A stretch of 64,000 bases of DNA from the NCBI GenBank assembly GCA_037576195.1, contig CM075101.1:43648001-43712000 (forward strand), in the 5' to 3' direction. The number at the start of each line of letters is the position of its first letter. Within the stretch, counting starts at the first letter, position 1. Positions 1 through 12,600 of the stretch are shown here, piece by piece. Both the position numbers and the translations under genes were made by a program. Source of the stretch: Phytoseiulus persimilis. Taxonomy: Eukaryota; Arthropoda; Arachnida; Mesostigmata; Phytoseiidae. The notes beneath the pieces were generated by a model. That model saw nothing but the letters and a program-made list of their open reading frames with translations, had not been told where the DNA came from and searched no databases.

Positions 1-907
1 CGGTTATCCCAACCAGAATCTCCGCCGATGGCGGGCATCGCGTCCTCGGCGCTAGTCCACCACATGGTTGGGAGACGGCGGTTCCGTCCCTCAAGCTACG
101 CGCACCATTAGTCTCAATGAATTCCTTCTCATCCGGGATATTGCAGGTATTCGGCGCGCTGCTCGAAGCCGTTCCAGAGATTCCCAAGCTCGGCGAAGGA
201 ACAGACGATAAAACACGGAGTCATTTCAGGCAACGTAATCGTGCGTGGTCGTGCTCAGCAGTTCTGCGAGAGTAGTCACCTGAAAGTCAGCGGAGTCGAC
301 GAAAACAAGAGCAACGCTTCCTGGATCGCATCATAGTCGGGCCGAGATAGAGAGTTACACGATCGAGCTAAGCAAAACATGTGAGTACACCGGCGAACAG
401 AACGGGTGTGAATGACCCGTGCTGGAATGGAATAACGGGACGATGTTCTCTCAGCGGATACAGATTCACAAGGGGTTCGAAGTTCTCGAGAGACGACACT
501 CGACCGGATGAGAGGACCGAAGTTACGAGGCACGAGCTTGCATGCAACCCGCCGAAATTATGGGTTCTGCTGGGCAACTGGACGCTAAATTCAGCACTGA
601 GATTCGGGAACTCACTCGATGACGACAATGGCTTTCCCATCAATGGCACTTCTTGGACTCTTCTGAATGACCGGACCGATCAGTGAGAGTGATTCACCAG
701 ATGGAGGAGGGAGTTGTCATTACGGTGGTGCGCCAGGCGCGAGCATGTTGGCGAGAGGAGATGAATGGGCCCCACCTATGACTCGTTTGGAAGCGAACGG
801 CTGTAATGGCTTCCCGAACAATGCGGTAATGGCTCTCTACGTACACGTTGCCGAACCGCATGCTTGAGTGTGCCGCGAGAGATCGATTTTGTGCCTTGAA
901 GTAGTAT
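1..907. other. Unassigned sequence
   Basis: Only short overlapping open frames on both strands, none with a recognisable domain. No repeat copy found elsewhere in the window. Confidence 0.4.
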
Positions 908-1238
908 ATCTCGAATGCGGCAATCTCACCACGAGTTTCTCGTCCAGCTCTTTGCCCATTGGAGCCACAGATTCGCCGAGATGGTGCTCGAGTCATTCGG
1001 TATCATACCCTCAGATCATCGAGTCAACCGCGATCAGTAGACAGGTCTTCATCCATGGTTTCTACGTACAGACTCCACGGAGCATTCCCTCTGGTACGTG
1101 CCAAAGGCTCCCCACGGGTGGTCTGGCTCGTTCCCTCGGTCAGGATGGGGGCACTCTAGTTCACAAGCTCCGAAGGAAGCATAGCTGCCGCATCATTGGA
1201 AAGGGAATGCATCATCGAACAGCAAATCAGCCCGTTCT
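908..1238 (+). repeat. Left arm of a 300-base inverted repeat
   Basis: This stretch recurs in reverse complement at 2787-3080. Shared blocks include CGGCAATCTCACCACGAG, CAGGTCTTCAT, ATGGTTTCTACGT, GCTCCCCACGGGTGGTCT and CTCCGAAGGAAGCATAG. The left arm carries a few dozen extra bases near 958-1010 that the right arm lacks. Inner ends of both arms finish at AGCCCGTTCT, after which the sequences are unrelated, so the boundary is sharp there. It may be a dispersed mobile element present twice, or long terminal inverted repeats of one element of about 2.2 kb. No transposase was recognised between the arms. The 155-codon frame crossing it is a by-product. Confidence 0.75.
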
Positions 1239-2786
1239 TGCCTCTCACGAGGCTCGAAGCTTCGCTCAATGCTACAAGACGAGGTCACGTTCAACATCAA
1301 CCGACCAGCAACGCATTGCTCGCAGAACATACTAGTCTGGTTCCGGTGACTCCTCCTCGCACCCCATCTATCATTCGAGGGTTTTGTAAATTCGATTCCC
1401 GGGAGTTCATCTCGGGGCATCATGAAAATCGAGTTCGGCTCCCGCTTGGAAAATATTCCCGCGGCATTATCCACCTCCCGGAGTTGTGCTCTTGCTCTAA
1501 TCCACAGCTCTACTGAAAGTATTCGCCTGAGCTGCGGGCGGATCGGGTACCCACAGGTAACGGTGGACACTTTCAGAGAGTCCGGGTGAAGCAAACAATT
1601 AGCCGATTCATTTCCATCCCATTCAATCCACCGATGCCAGTCGTAGGATCGGTTATTTCAACGCCGGTGAGGAACTCAACAAACATGCTGATAGAGTTCT
1701 CCTCGAGCACCGCCGCACAGGGTGGTCCAATTAGGTCGGATTTTTTTTTACGTTTCATTTTTGACTGTTATTCAGAGCTCAGTCGGCGGATTTCGGGAAT
1801 TCTTTCCGCAAAATCTGGCTCATATATTCGCCTGACCAATTGCTCCTATCGTCTTTCGTTCTATTTTAGTCTCAATTTTTCGTAAATTGGCGAAATTTTT
1901 CTTTCCCTCGAAATCAGAGAACTCGAAAACTTCCCGAAGGCGGCGAAACTGAGTTCTCTCGGTATGATGTGGAAGGGTGTCCATCTGACAGAAAGTCCCG
2001 GTGTTACCTCAAGAAGAATATCCGAAATCCGACCACTTAGCTCTGAATAACAGTCAAAAGAAGAATGACAAAAAAAGTCAAGACCTCATTTGATAACCCT
2101 GCAGGTCCTTGTCGAACGTGATGTCGCTCAAATCTCTGTCATACATTTTTTTCTGTGTGTTGCACGAATCGTGTAGCATTGGTTCACTGAAGTTTGCCAT
2201 AAGTGTTCCTGGGGGGATTTTGTGTCCGAGAGCATCATGCTGATAACGCTGTCGAACCAGATTCCTCATCTCGAGCTCTCTCGCTCAGATGGAACAAGAA
2301 AACCCCAGTTCGCTAATTCCAAAGGAAGTAAGGCTTCTCTCTAACATGGAGGGATAGCTCAGAGGATTGAGCTAAGAAGGATTCGAATTGACTCATGATG
2401 GGTCGTACCCGATCCTTGAAAGTCGGGTTACAGAGCTATCTCATACATCAGAACTCCGATTATTTTGCGGGCGGTGGAGATGCGAACTAATGACTGAGCC
2501 AGCTTACTTACCACAATGATGCTTTCTAGGTCAACGCGTTCTTGTTGAATAGACTATCCCGAACGGAACGGAATGAGAGTTTCATTCATTCCGCCTTGCT
2601 CCTGTTGATTTCCAGAAGGTACTCACTAGAAATCCGAGCTCACAAAGGTTCTCGCCGAACCAGGTTCCAATACGTTATCTACCCTGAACGTATTGCAACA
2701 GCATTACGGCGGTTGAGGGCCACACGCTGGACCATGGTAGTATATATATACATATATAATTGTGGTTATTATATAATAATGTACTA
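1239..2786. other. Spacer between inverted repeat arms, unassigned
   Basis: No gene recognised. It contains poly-T and poly-A runs near 1741 and 2070, a weak tRNA-like hairpin at 2352-2441 and an AT microsatellite at 2740-2785 directly beside the right arm. Confidence 0.4.
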
Positions 2787-3080
2787 GAACGGGCTGATTT
2801 GCCGCTCGATGACGCATTCCTCTTCCAATAATGCGGCGACTATGCTTCCTTCGGAGCTTTCGAAGTGGATTTACCCCATCCTGATCGAGCAAACGAGCTA
2901 GACCACCCGTGGGGAGCTTTTGGCACGGGCCAGAAGGAATGCTTCGTGAAGTCTGCACGTAGAAACCATGTATGAAGACCTGTCCAGTGACGCGGTTGAC
3001 TCGATGATCTGAGGGAATGAGAACGAATGGGCGAGGCGCTGGACGAGAAACTCGTGGTGAGATTGCCGTCATTGGAGAGA
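2787..3080 (-). repeat. Right arm of the 300-base inverted repeat
   Basis: Reverse-complement partner of 908-1238, differing by scattered substitutions and one length difference. Its inner end abuts an AT-rich microsatellite (2740-2785). The 122-codon frame on the minus strand here translates to a peptide resembling that of the left arm only because the DNA is repeated; the resemblance is equally good in frames with stops, so coding is not implied. Confidence 0.75.
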
Positions 3081-4925
3081 TGGTTTGGTAATATGATTCC
3101 CCCTGCAGCAGGAATGATCACGATGTTTCACGCTTACTCTTCGAATGCAAGTTTGGAGATCCCCAGTGATAACTCGGAGGCTTCGTGGGAGGCGGTTCTC
3201 GAACGGAACGTGCTCATTCTTACATTCGAGGATCATTAGACCCGTCCTCGACGGATTTCATTATCGAGAACACCTACACAACTTGAATCCGGAACTTAAG
3301 GGCCTACTTCATTGTGCACCGCAAGGCCTACTCTCGTTTTTCATCAACTTCGAGGGGATCGTGTGAAAATCCCAGGCAATTAGCGTTCCGTAACTGTGTT
3401 CGCGCAACACTGTCATTGGCAGAGAGCGTTATCGCGATGACTACTGTAGTCTCGATCTGTTTCTCCCATAGTAGTGCGAAACCAATGAGCTCGCAAGCGC
3501 TGAAAAGCATATATAACTGTTTGAGTTGATCCCAGGGCTTTTCAGAATTGGGCCTATGATAAGCGATTCTGCAACACGAGCCGCGTCGAGGAATCCACTG
3601 ACATGCTGAACGTGCTATACAATATCAGTTTCTGACAGTTTTCTCTCGCATTTATGCGTTGCATTTAGCCGAAATTCGAAGCCACGCTTCATGGGCCACA
3701 GTGCGGGTCTCCAGTTGTCTCGAAGGCCTCGCGGAGTTCGACTGATGAGCCAATTGCGACACTGAGCGGTCGTTTCGGCAGCGTGATCCTCGTCCGACGG
3801 TGCTTACCAAAACAATCACGAGCTAAGCCAAAACCAGCTCGTATTGCAGCCAGAGGCGGCCTCGCTCGAATGCCCGCACACCTTTTTAGCGTAGATTCGA
3901 GATGTGCAGGCCTCCAGACAAGCCGAGGTCCGGGGCCCTGCTGCAGTGTACTCCAGTAGCAAACAAGGTAATGGCCAACATCAACTCCGGTTGGGTGAAC
4001 TACCAAAAGTACATATAATAGCTCAAATCGAGAGCAGCAGGAATGATAGGGAAAACCGATGAACGCCAGGGCATCATCTTCTTCAATGACTCGACCCTCT
4101 ACGTACGAATCGGAGAAGCGTAGAATTTCCTGCATTGGATAACTTCTCGTCGACGTTTGTCCAGTGCAGTGGTTTCGATGCTTTCGTTCCTTATGAAATC
4201 TCGAAGAAATATCGCGGATCCCCTGACCTCCTCTCCAATCATGATTGACAGTTGAGCTGAATCAGGCTCCCAATCAGTCCCACTTTCGAGTCAATGCCAT
4301 TCTCGAGGGACCAGTTTCCGAACAGCAGAGGATTCTACTCTCATCAAATACGAAGAAGCCTGACCTCCCTGGAATTTGAGCTTGGAAATCGAGGAGGGAA
4401 CTCGTAATTCGTGAGGGGCAAAAACGTTCTTTCAAATGGTAGTGCAATAAAGGAGTCAACAATGGTCCGGGGCTCTCTTTCACGCTGGTCGGGTGTCAAT
4501 GGGGAGCTTCACAAAGAAGGAGATGTGCTTGCGCGAAATCCTCACGAGCATCAATGGAAACGACTCCGCTTCCGGAGACTTAGGTTCCAGGCTTCGACAG
4601 GCCCAGTGCCTTTTACAGCCTAGGAGAGAACTGGCAAGAAAGAAGTCAGACATTCGCAAATCGGAAGTGAGCTGCCGATGAGCACGCGGAACTAATATTG
4701 AACGTGGAAGCTTCTCTTTCCTCCAGTGCCCAGCGGTCACCGGCGCGGAGAAGGGAGGTTATAGTGATGACACCAAACTCCCGGGTTGACGGACCAATGG
4801 GTTCTATGCCCGGGGTCCGAAGGGATTTCCTCCAACTCTAGACGATTATGAATAAAAAAACGACTTAGGTTCGGAGTAGATTCCAATGCTCGGCGTAACA
4901 TCTATTCCCACCGACGGTACCATCT
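3081..4925. other. Unassigned sequence
   Basis: The longest frame is a 148-codon minus-strand frame at 3689-4135 with no recognisable domain. Nothing else supported. Confidence 0.4.
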
Positions 4926-4970
4926 ATATCTATACATATAAAAATCCAGGGTCTGTTCAATTGTTTGTCC
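4926..4970 (-). repeat. Copy of dispersed GTTTGTCC tail motif
   Basis: Contains TATACATATAAAAATCC then CTGTTCAATTGTTTGTCC. The same order appears at 5418-5462, and in reverse complement it resembles the tails that follow the 45-base minisatellite at 41777-41822 and 53426-53490. Likely one end of a dispersed element; the rest of this copy was not delimited. Confidence 0.5.
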
Positions 4971-5417
4971 TCAATAGACTCCTTCAGTATTGATCGGATC
5001 GACGTGGAACAAACTGCTTGATGTGGGGCGGCTCTCCGGAAAGGACTCAGGATAAGAAGGGTACCTGACGTAATTCCCACTGAGGGACGTGCTGGGTTCC
5101 TTTCCCTGGGTATTGGCTCCCTCCTGGGGGAGCTTGAGGCCCACACTACCACGGGTCGAGCTTGGAACAACAATTCCGCTCCACTGGTGGTGCGCGCAAA
5201 CGCATTTCTCCAAACCTCACAAAAAAAAAAGAAACTGCCAAAACTCATTGCCAGAAACTGCCATATTGTGTTTGCTCACATGTATGACCGGGATTTTAAT
5301 GTCAACCATGAGGCGCAAGAATCGGTAGCCATTCCCCAAGCTCTTATTACACTACATGGAACGCAATGTCTGTCTGCCAGCAGTGAACTCCCGAAACAAG
5401 GGACGGACCAGCCAGCG

Positions 5418-5462
5418 TAGTATACACATAGAAATCCAAGACCTGTTCGTTTGTTTGTCCGG
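5418..5462 (-). repeat. Second copy of GTTTGTCC tail motif
   Basis: TATACACATAGAAATCC followed by CTGTTCGTTTGTTTGTCC, same orientation as 4926-4970 and about 490 bases away. It is flanked on each side by a similar phrase ending in CCAGCGTAGT (near 5408 and 5474), suggesting a local duplication around the motif. Confidence 0.5.
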
Positions 5463-6270
5463 AGCAGAGGACGGGCGGGCCAGCGTAGTTGGCCGAAGAC
5501 CGGCTAGTTCTCCATGAAAAGGTAGGGCGAATTTTCTTCCGGATTAGTTATCTCGAGCTCGGATGAGGTGCTACCACGATAGAGTTACCGTTGAAGCGCT
5601 GGAGTAGACGGGCGGGATGGGAAACTCGGCGGGGTTCCTGGCCTTGCGGCTGATATGAATCATACGGTTTGACATAGTCTAACATTGATTCTCGCAGAAG
5701 CAGATGTACCAAAAGTACGGAATCCTTGGGAAGTCGAGAAATTACGGAATGAAACTTCCGAGGAAGCAATATCATCCAGAACTTTGAGCTTGATTTGACG
5801 TCGCATGAGTCCGGAAAGTACCGATAGTGCAGAAGAAAGTATCCATATCTGACTTCTGCGTTTCTAAATAATATGGCTCCCTCGGAAATTTGATTCCGTA
5901 ATTCCTAGACTTCCCGTGGCTTCGGAAGATTCTACCGTTGGGTGCATCTACTACTGCGAGAATCAATGTCGAATTACATTTCGCGTACATTGCGTGGCTC
6001 CGGTACCCGTACTCCGCGAAATCATGTCTGGTCCTGATTCCAAGCTCAATTGGGCTCCTGTAGCTACTTTTGACGTTAGATTTACAGCCAGCTCACCCCG
6101 TCATTTGCTCCATCTCAGGGCTGCATGACCTCGAGCGCTCCAGGCGCCATTTGGTCCACGGAGGCACCAAGGCTGATGGGACGGGATGAATGATATTAGA
6201 CTACATGGAACGCGGAAGAATTAAAGAATTACATTCCTCTCGAAGAGATTGGTTCTGGCTAGAGGGAAAA
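5463..6270. other. Unassigned sequence
   Basis: Short frames only, no recognised domain or repeat. Confidence 0.4.
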
Positions 6271-6272
6271 TA

Positions 6273-6611
6273 CAGTACAACCTCGATTATTTCAACCCCG
6301 ATTATTCCAACTTTGATTATTCCAACCCTCTGCATTTCAACCTCGATTATTTCAACTCTGCGGAACAGGCCGAAGGATGTCGACCGGGAGCGTATTTCTA
6401 TGTGGATGATGAATCCATCGTTCAGAATATTCCATCGTCAATATATCTCGTATCATCCTGGATCGGTTAGCGTTCGAACTCGGACTCTCATCCCCGAATC
6501 GGTTGCGGAGTCCAAGAATGTGGGTGATTTTGTCATCCCTCGAATGTTTCAACTTTCGATTATTTCTACTTTTTTTTGCATCAATTGGTTGAAATAATCG
6601 AGTTTGTGCTG
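6273..6611. mobile_element. pogo/Tigger-like MITE with TA target duplication
   Basis: A 339-base element flanked by TA on both sides (6271-6272 and 6612-6613). The left end reads CAGTACAACCTCGATTATTT, and the right end in reverse complement reads CAGCACAAACTCGATTATTT, so the terminal inverted repeats are about 23 bases with few mismatches. This start and the TA duplication are those of pogo/Tigger-type elements of the Tc1-mariner superfamily. The left side holds further direct copies of a GATTATTTCAACC-like motif (6285-6360), as expected for transposase-binding subterminal repeats. No transposase is encoded, so it is non-autonomous. Confidence 0.85.
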
Positions 6612-6613
6612 TA

Positions 6614-9600
6614 GTACCACTGAGCCCCAGCGTTACGTTTGAACCATGGAGAGAGGAAACGCGACTTTTAATATGGACCGATTGAAGCCATGGTACAACA
6701 GGCAACCTGGACGACCATGGCGAAATCCGCCTAAAAGTGGATCCACTACACTTGCACGATAGGAAACCATGCTCCGATGTCCGTTGTCAGGAGGTATTTC
6801 CGCAGTTTCCGGGACAATGCGCTATTCGTGAGCTCAGAGTTGTAGAACTTGATACGGTAGGGTTTCTTTCGCGTCATCACACGCGAACGAGCGATTGATT
6901 TCCTGCAAGGGATCTGCTGGTTGAATGACATGAACTTGAACAAAGGAGATGAGCCTTACATCGGATGCGAATCCCCGTCGGCCTCACGAGCACGTAGTCA
7001 ATGAGCACGAATGATTCATGATGTTGACGCACGACGCTTGGAACATTCCCTCTTCCTTTTCAATCGCAATATTCACTCGTCATCTCACGGATTCTCGGCA
7101 AGGAAGAGCAAGTTGAAATGAACAAGGGTGTTCGAGTTGCGAGGTGGCCGAACGTTGAGTAGGAACTGCGGCGACCGTTTGGAGTCACTTCGTAGGGAGG
7201 CCGGGGATCGAAAAACATTATGACTGACATTGAAAAATTGCAGCGATGTTGGACACAGTACATTCCTCGGAACTCGAGAAGGGACCAGCAAAAACGTTGG
7301 AACCATGGCGTGCCGTTCAAGGAGCCAAGCTGCTAGTTGTGCACCTCTCTCCATCCATTCGTTATCTATGAAAAAATGTCACATACTCGTATCCCTGGAT
7401 GAGATCTCTTTCTTCACGCTATACGTGGCTCCGCGTGCCGCGGGTTCACAACCACCGCTCCTCTCAGGAAGGGCGCGCCGAGCGAACTCTGAACACGACT
7501 CCCGCTCCTGGCTCCCGGAGCCTCTGTTTCCAGAAAGCTCTTCGTACAGTAGACAACGAAACAGAGCTCTTGATCGTAATCCCTGGTGCAGCACTTCTCA
7601 TACCCGGAGAAACTGTCTAGTTCTGGATCGAAGAACGCTTCACTCCTTACAGTACCTTATTATTATACAGGCGATGCATTCCGATATTTCCACTGGAACA
7701 GAGTTCTGCATCGTATTTTACACCGGTTCTTCCAAAGGTCGGGACCGAGTTCTTGATTCTAGCTGTTCGACGCTGAATCGGAGTTTAGGGAAGGTTTACT
7801 GTCACTGAATGTCCGTATCATCCGTGTCCGCTATGACGGGGTTCTGTCCTATATATTTTTGTTATTGTTTCCCAATCGATGTCGAATGCCTGGATGAGCA
7901 ACTTATCGGATGAGGGTGCAACAAATCGAAGCTGGATGTACGTATATCATCTGAATCTAGTTTTCAAAATGTGAGTTTTTTCGCAGTACGCCGATGACCC
8001 TTAGACGGGGCGGGCGTCTCGTGTTGCTTAAATTCGGCGATCTCCATTCACACAACTCAAAAAGAATTGTCCTCCAGGAATGCATGACAGTCACAGCAAC
8101 CCCCAAACAAAGCACAGAAACATCGAACCTCCGGCCTCACGCCACTGGACGGCATCGAAGAGGCGATACCGGGACTGCGAAGGAGATGCCTGAATTTCCT
8201 CGTTCTCTCTCACTATTTCCCGAGAAATTAGATCTGTTTCTGCATCATCGCGCGAGCCACTGGACCTCGCCTGAGAGAGCTGCGCCTCGGAGGAATAGCA
8301 ACGACGCCTTCAGCTCTCCCTGAAATAGCCCACCTTTCCCTCGACCGGCCTCTGATTTCTGGGAATATACTCAGGCCAGACGAGTCTCTTGCCCGCAGGA
8401 CAACGGCGCGGGAGCGTGAAGCTGCGGTAAGATGCACTTCCAGATTCGGTGGACTCAGACTTGGCGGAACCAACGTGGGGAAAATGGAAGGGGGAGGCAG
8501 CTGACATATCTTCGTTCGATCTTATCTTTGAACGCGTCTTGTACTCCATAAGCGCGGTAGACGTTGAGCCAGTTGGCCGGTTGATGACGGTTGAAAAGAT
8601 GGATTCGGTATCGTGTTTGCGAACCTTGGATCTCCGGTGCGCCCAGAAACTGGAGAACATGAGTGAAGGATATGATCACTGAACGATGATCCCAGAGGAT
8701 GGGTTATCCAGACTAGAACCAGACGGCGGTCTCGCTCTCGAGCTGATCACTTGTTAGAAATATCCGGATGTGTGGGAGGACTCACAGCTTCCCGCGACCT
8801 TGCCAAGTATGGGGTTAGATGATGAGTTTATGTGGTGCCCCTGCTGCTCCTGGGGTACACTTGCTCCTGCATATCATCAAAGCCGCGGCAGAGAGCGCCA
8901 GAGTCAACTGAAATCAGCGGAGCTCTGGGAGACCAGTCTTCCTGTGTTCGCCAGTCTCCGTGAGGACTGTTCCGTCCCTCACGGTGGACTGCGTGCGGTT
9001 TTGCCTCTCTCGGCTTGAGGATCGCCTCTCGGGATCCGAATCGAAGGGAACCGACTCTGAACGATAGTTCTCGTAACACATGAAGAGCCAAATGCTCCGC
9101 GAGTGACAATTCTGTCGTTGCGTTTGTCCCCATGCCAGCAATCCGCCAGGCGCAAAATGCTTCCCCGCCCGATCAATCTTCTCTGGGGACCCGACGAGAG
9201 GATTAGATCTGTTCAGCGTTTATCATAGAAGCAACCGCAGCATGGCGGTCAGGTGGGACCATTAGATGTTCGGAGCCAATAACCTTGCATGTCATACGTG
9301 TTCGGGCGTAGCGAGAAGGTCACATGCAGGGAGTCGATGGTGATTTCCTTTTCCAGAGCACACCATCAGCCATTTTCCTGCCCGCAACTGTGGAAGACCA
9401 CGTGGGAATCGATGTTTGTGTGTGAAAGGGCACGTCACAGGAGCCATGGATGGGGCTGATGTGATGGGAAACATCAAGAACGACTCTTCGGTTGACCCTG
9501 CGAGAGTCCCGAAGTGGATGGCAAACGGGGGCCGGCCAGCACGAGAGACCCAGCTGTAAGAAATGTAATTATCGCTCTGGAGTGACGACGTGCCTACATT

Positions 9601-12600
9601 TTGCTACCCTCTGCAAACTAGATCGTGCATATCCACGAGGTCGTCAATTCTGTCGTGATCAACGATCACAGGAAAAACATGCTTATCGAACGTTGACCAG
9701 CACTCTGAAGTTCTACCCAGTTCTGCCTCGCCTCGATGTTCCTGAGGAATATACGACCGATAGAGCCCGTGACGTCGACTCGTGGTTTTCTCATGTGTGA
9801 GATCGCAGTGCCGATGTTCTCACCGAATCCATCGCTGTTATGGTCAGCGGCTCAGCGGAGGAATTTCTTTCTCCGCTCTTTCAAAAAACGACATCGATAG
9901 GGTTCGCAGCGGCGACTCAGCCGAGATTGCCGGAATTCTCGTAACGTTCATGCGCAGAGCGTTTTTCCACAACGGCAGTGAGCGAGTGGAGCCAAGGAAC
10001 CGATATCATCGCCGTTTCTTGTTGGTTCGTTCGGGTCCTGGAACTAGATGCCTCATCAGCTTGCTCATTCAGATGTGAATCCACGCGGAATTCTTCGAAC
10101 GAATTCCTCTCCATAAGTTCTTCCTCCGAAAAATGAGAAGACGCAGAAGATGAGTCGCTGTTTTCGGAATTGATGATCGGAGGTCGAGAGGCAGTTCTGA
10201 AAAGGAGCGTTCCTCCCTGCATGTGTATCCAAGGTCGTCGGAAACGATCCAGGGCAGCTAAGAATGTTCTGATAGCCAGGTTTCCAACCCGGGTTCCGCG
10301 GATCGCCGGGGTTACGTGAGGCAGCTTCCGGGCCATCCGGGGGTTCCGCTGGGACGTCTACGGAACCCCGATTCGATTGTCGTTTCTATCGTTACTCCCA
10401 GCCTTCCAACCTAGTGCTTCTTGCTTCGGGCCTTGAATTCATTCACGGCAAGGGTACGGAGTGTTGAGGTGGGTCCGGATTCCGCCGAACCGGCGTGCAG
10501 TGAGAGACAGAACGATCGGTCGGTCCGTTAAAGGGGGCTTCGCGTGTTTTTTTCCTCGGAACCTCTGAGAGAATATAGAAGGGTTCCGTGGGGAGGAAGG
10601 GTTGGGAAGCACTGTTCTTCCCGCCTGGAAACCGCCGAATTTTCTCGTCAAATCCCTCGCAGGGGCACCCATTTCATGGACACAGCTCTTCTATAAGGGG
10701 AAGTAGTTTGGGCGAAGACTTCCACGACACGGGAGCATGCCCGTTCATCTTCGAATCCTTCGGAGGGTACACGTTGAACGGGAGCTTGCGTGTCGACTTC
10801 ATGGGAGTGCACTCCGATAACAACGGAGCTGTCACTCTGATGCTAGACTCGAAGAGCCGATGTTTTCAATTGAATATACTGACATCACATCGATTTCTGA
10901 GTGGGCGAATAAATATACTTTTGTTCTCCACCTTCATTGAGCTGCAGAGTTCGAGGTCATCTCCGATATTTCCAGATTCGCCCGGAGAAGTAAACTTGTC
11001 GAGGCATGGTCCTAAAAAATCGCCGGTCTCAGAGCATCACACGAGTCTCTCCCGCAAGAAGCCACACGATGTAATTCGCTTTGGCTCTGTCGTCTTCTCT
11101 GGCAGCGCGATGCCTGAAATTCCCTCTGAGCCCGAGGCTCTGACGCGTTCGAGTCTGTTGATCGTGTTCCGGACCTCCCCTCTCTGTTGTGAGGGCGAGT
11201 CTGTGTTTTTTCGTAGTCTACGTAGCCGACCCGAATGCCGTTGAATTCCGGAGCAGAGGAGCGGAGACGTTGTCGACCTGATTACCTTCAACGTCGAATC
11301 ACTCGTGGAGCGATCGATTATTTCCCAACAGCTGCAGACAATCAGGTCCGGCTCACGATCTCAGTGTGGGAACCTCGGATGGATGAGGCGTTGCAGAGAT
11401 CGTACATCCCTGCATCGGATATCATCAATGCGATCGCCCGATGTTCATTCGACGCCGCATCGGGTAGATATTCCTCGAGCCTCATAGGTCTTCTCCTCCG
11501 CTAGCTGCAAATGTTTCTTATTGTCTTCCTCGCTGCTGCCGATGGTGGCACAACTTTGTCAGAGCTCACTCGCTTGTCCAGAAGCGTGCCTGTTCTCCTG
11601 TCTGCCTTGTTTCTGTTGCGGGCGGATCTCCGAGGCGAGCGGTTTGACATGAACTTGCAGAAGAGCTTCATACGTCTCATTAGGTAACAAGAGAGAAGAG
11701 GGGATGGGGAAGTGCGGATAAGCGAGAGGGGAAAAATTGAGGGCGCGGTACGGTCCGCCAGCGAGAGTGACGAAAACCAAAACTCTGTCATTCCTTCGTC
11801 CCTGAACGGATTCCGCGAGCAGTAGAGGGGAACCCTGTCAATCCATGGAGCCAATCGACTCATTTCTTCCCTACGTTCCGCGAATTTCCGATTGTGCAAC
11901 TGTTCCATTTCGGAAAATTACGGTTACGGCTTGAAGTGCCTAGAACACTCTTCGATGACTCAAGAGATTTGAAGCAAGAAGCGATCTCGTCCGTTCCCTC
12001 AATCAACATTGCATTTGGCTGATGGATTCGAGGTGTTCCTCATGCCCCTGTGCGGTAGTCCCCAGCTGAGATCATCCCGCGCAGGCCTGAGTTACATGGC
12101 TCGGCATCTGAGAGACCTCGACTTAACAGGCTGAGCTCAGAGCCTGAGGTTGGGGCTCCCACTCGAGGCCGCCCTCATGTGGTCGTGCGAAGCCGCTCGG
12201 ATGTTACACGAGCGCGAACCAGCCGGTCGTTGCCAGCCAAAAGGTTGATATTTCAGCGTTACTTTCGTTTGGAAGGGGGACTCCTCGGTCGTCTAGCCAG
12301 CCGACAACCGAAAAATGACGTTCTCGTTGGAACGCGACAAAAAAAATTGATTCCCGATCGCCGAATTTACAACTCATCATTTTTCGATTCTTCAATGCGT
12401 TCACAGCTCGACAGTGGGTCAACAAAAACATTGCTGGCACGCGCAGGCGTATATATTCATGGCGGTACTCGTTAAATAACTGCCCGGTTCAGTCTCCTTG
12501 GACAGGCGCAGCACCGGAAAGCTGAACGCGAGCACGGCATGTGAAACTCTGGTCGAGACCTGTTCTGTTCTCAGCGAATCCCCCGTGAAGAAAGGGAATG

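Noticed and set aside
868..1335. 155-codon frame whose peptide recurs at 2704-3072
   Set aside because: The peptide similarity follows from the inverted DNA repeat; no domain or codon-level constraint is visible.
2341..2450. tRNA gene or SINE at GGATAGCTCAGAGG
   Set aside because: An A-box-like start and an 8-base end pairing exist, but there is no proper B box at the right distance and no cloverleaf could be drawn.
10588..11244. 218-codon frame as a gene
   Set aside because: No domain, no splice context, and a length expected by chance in a window this size.
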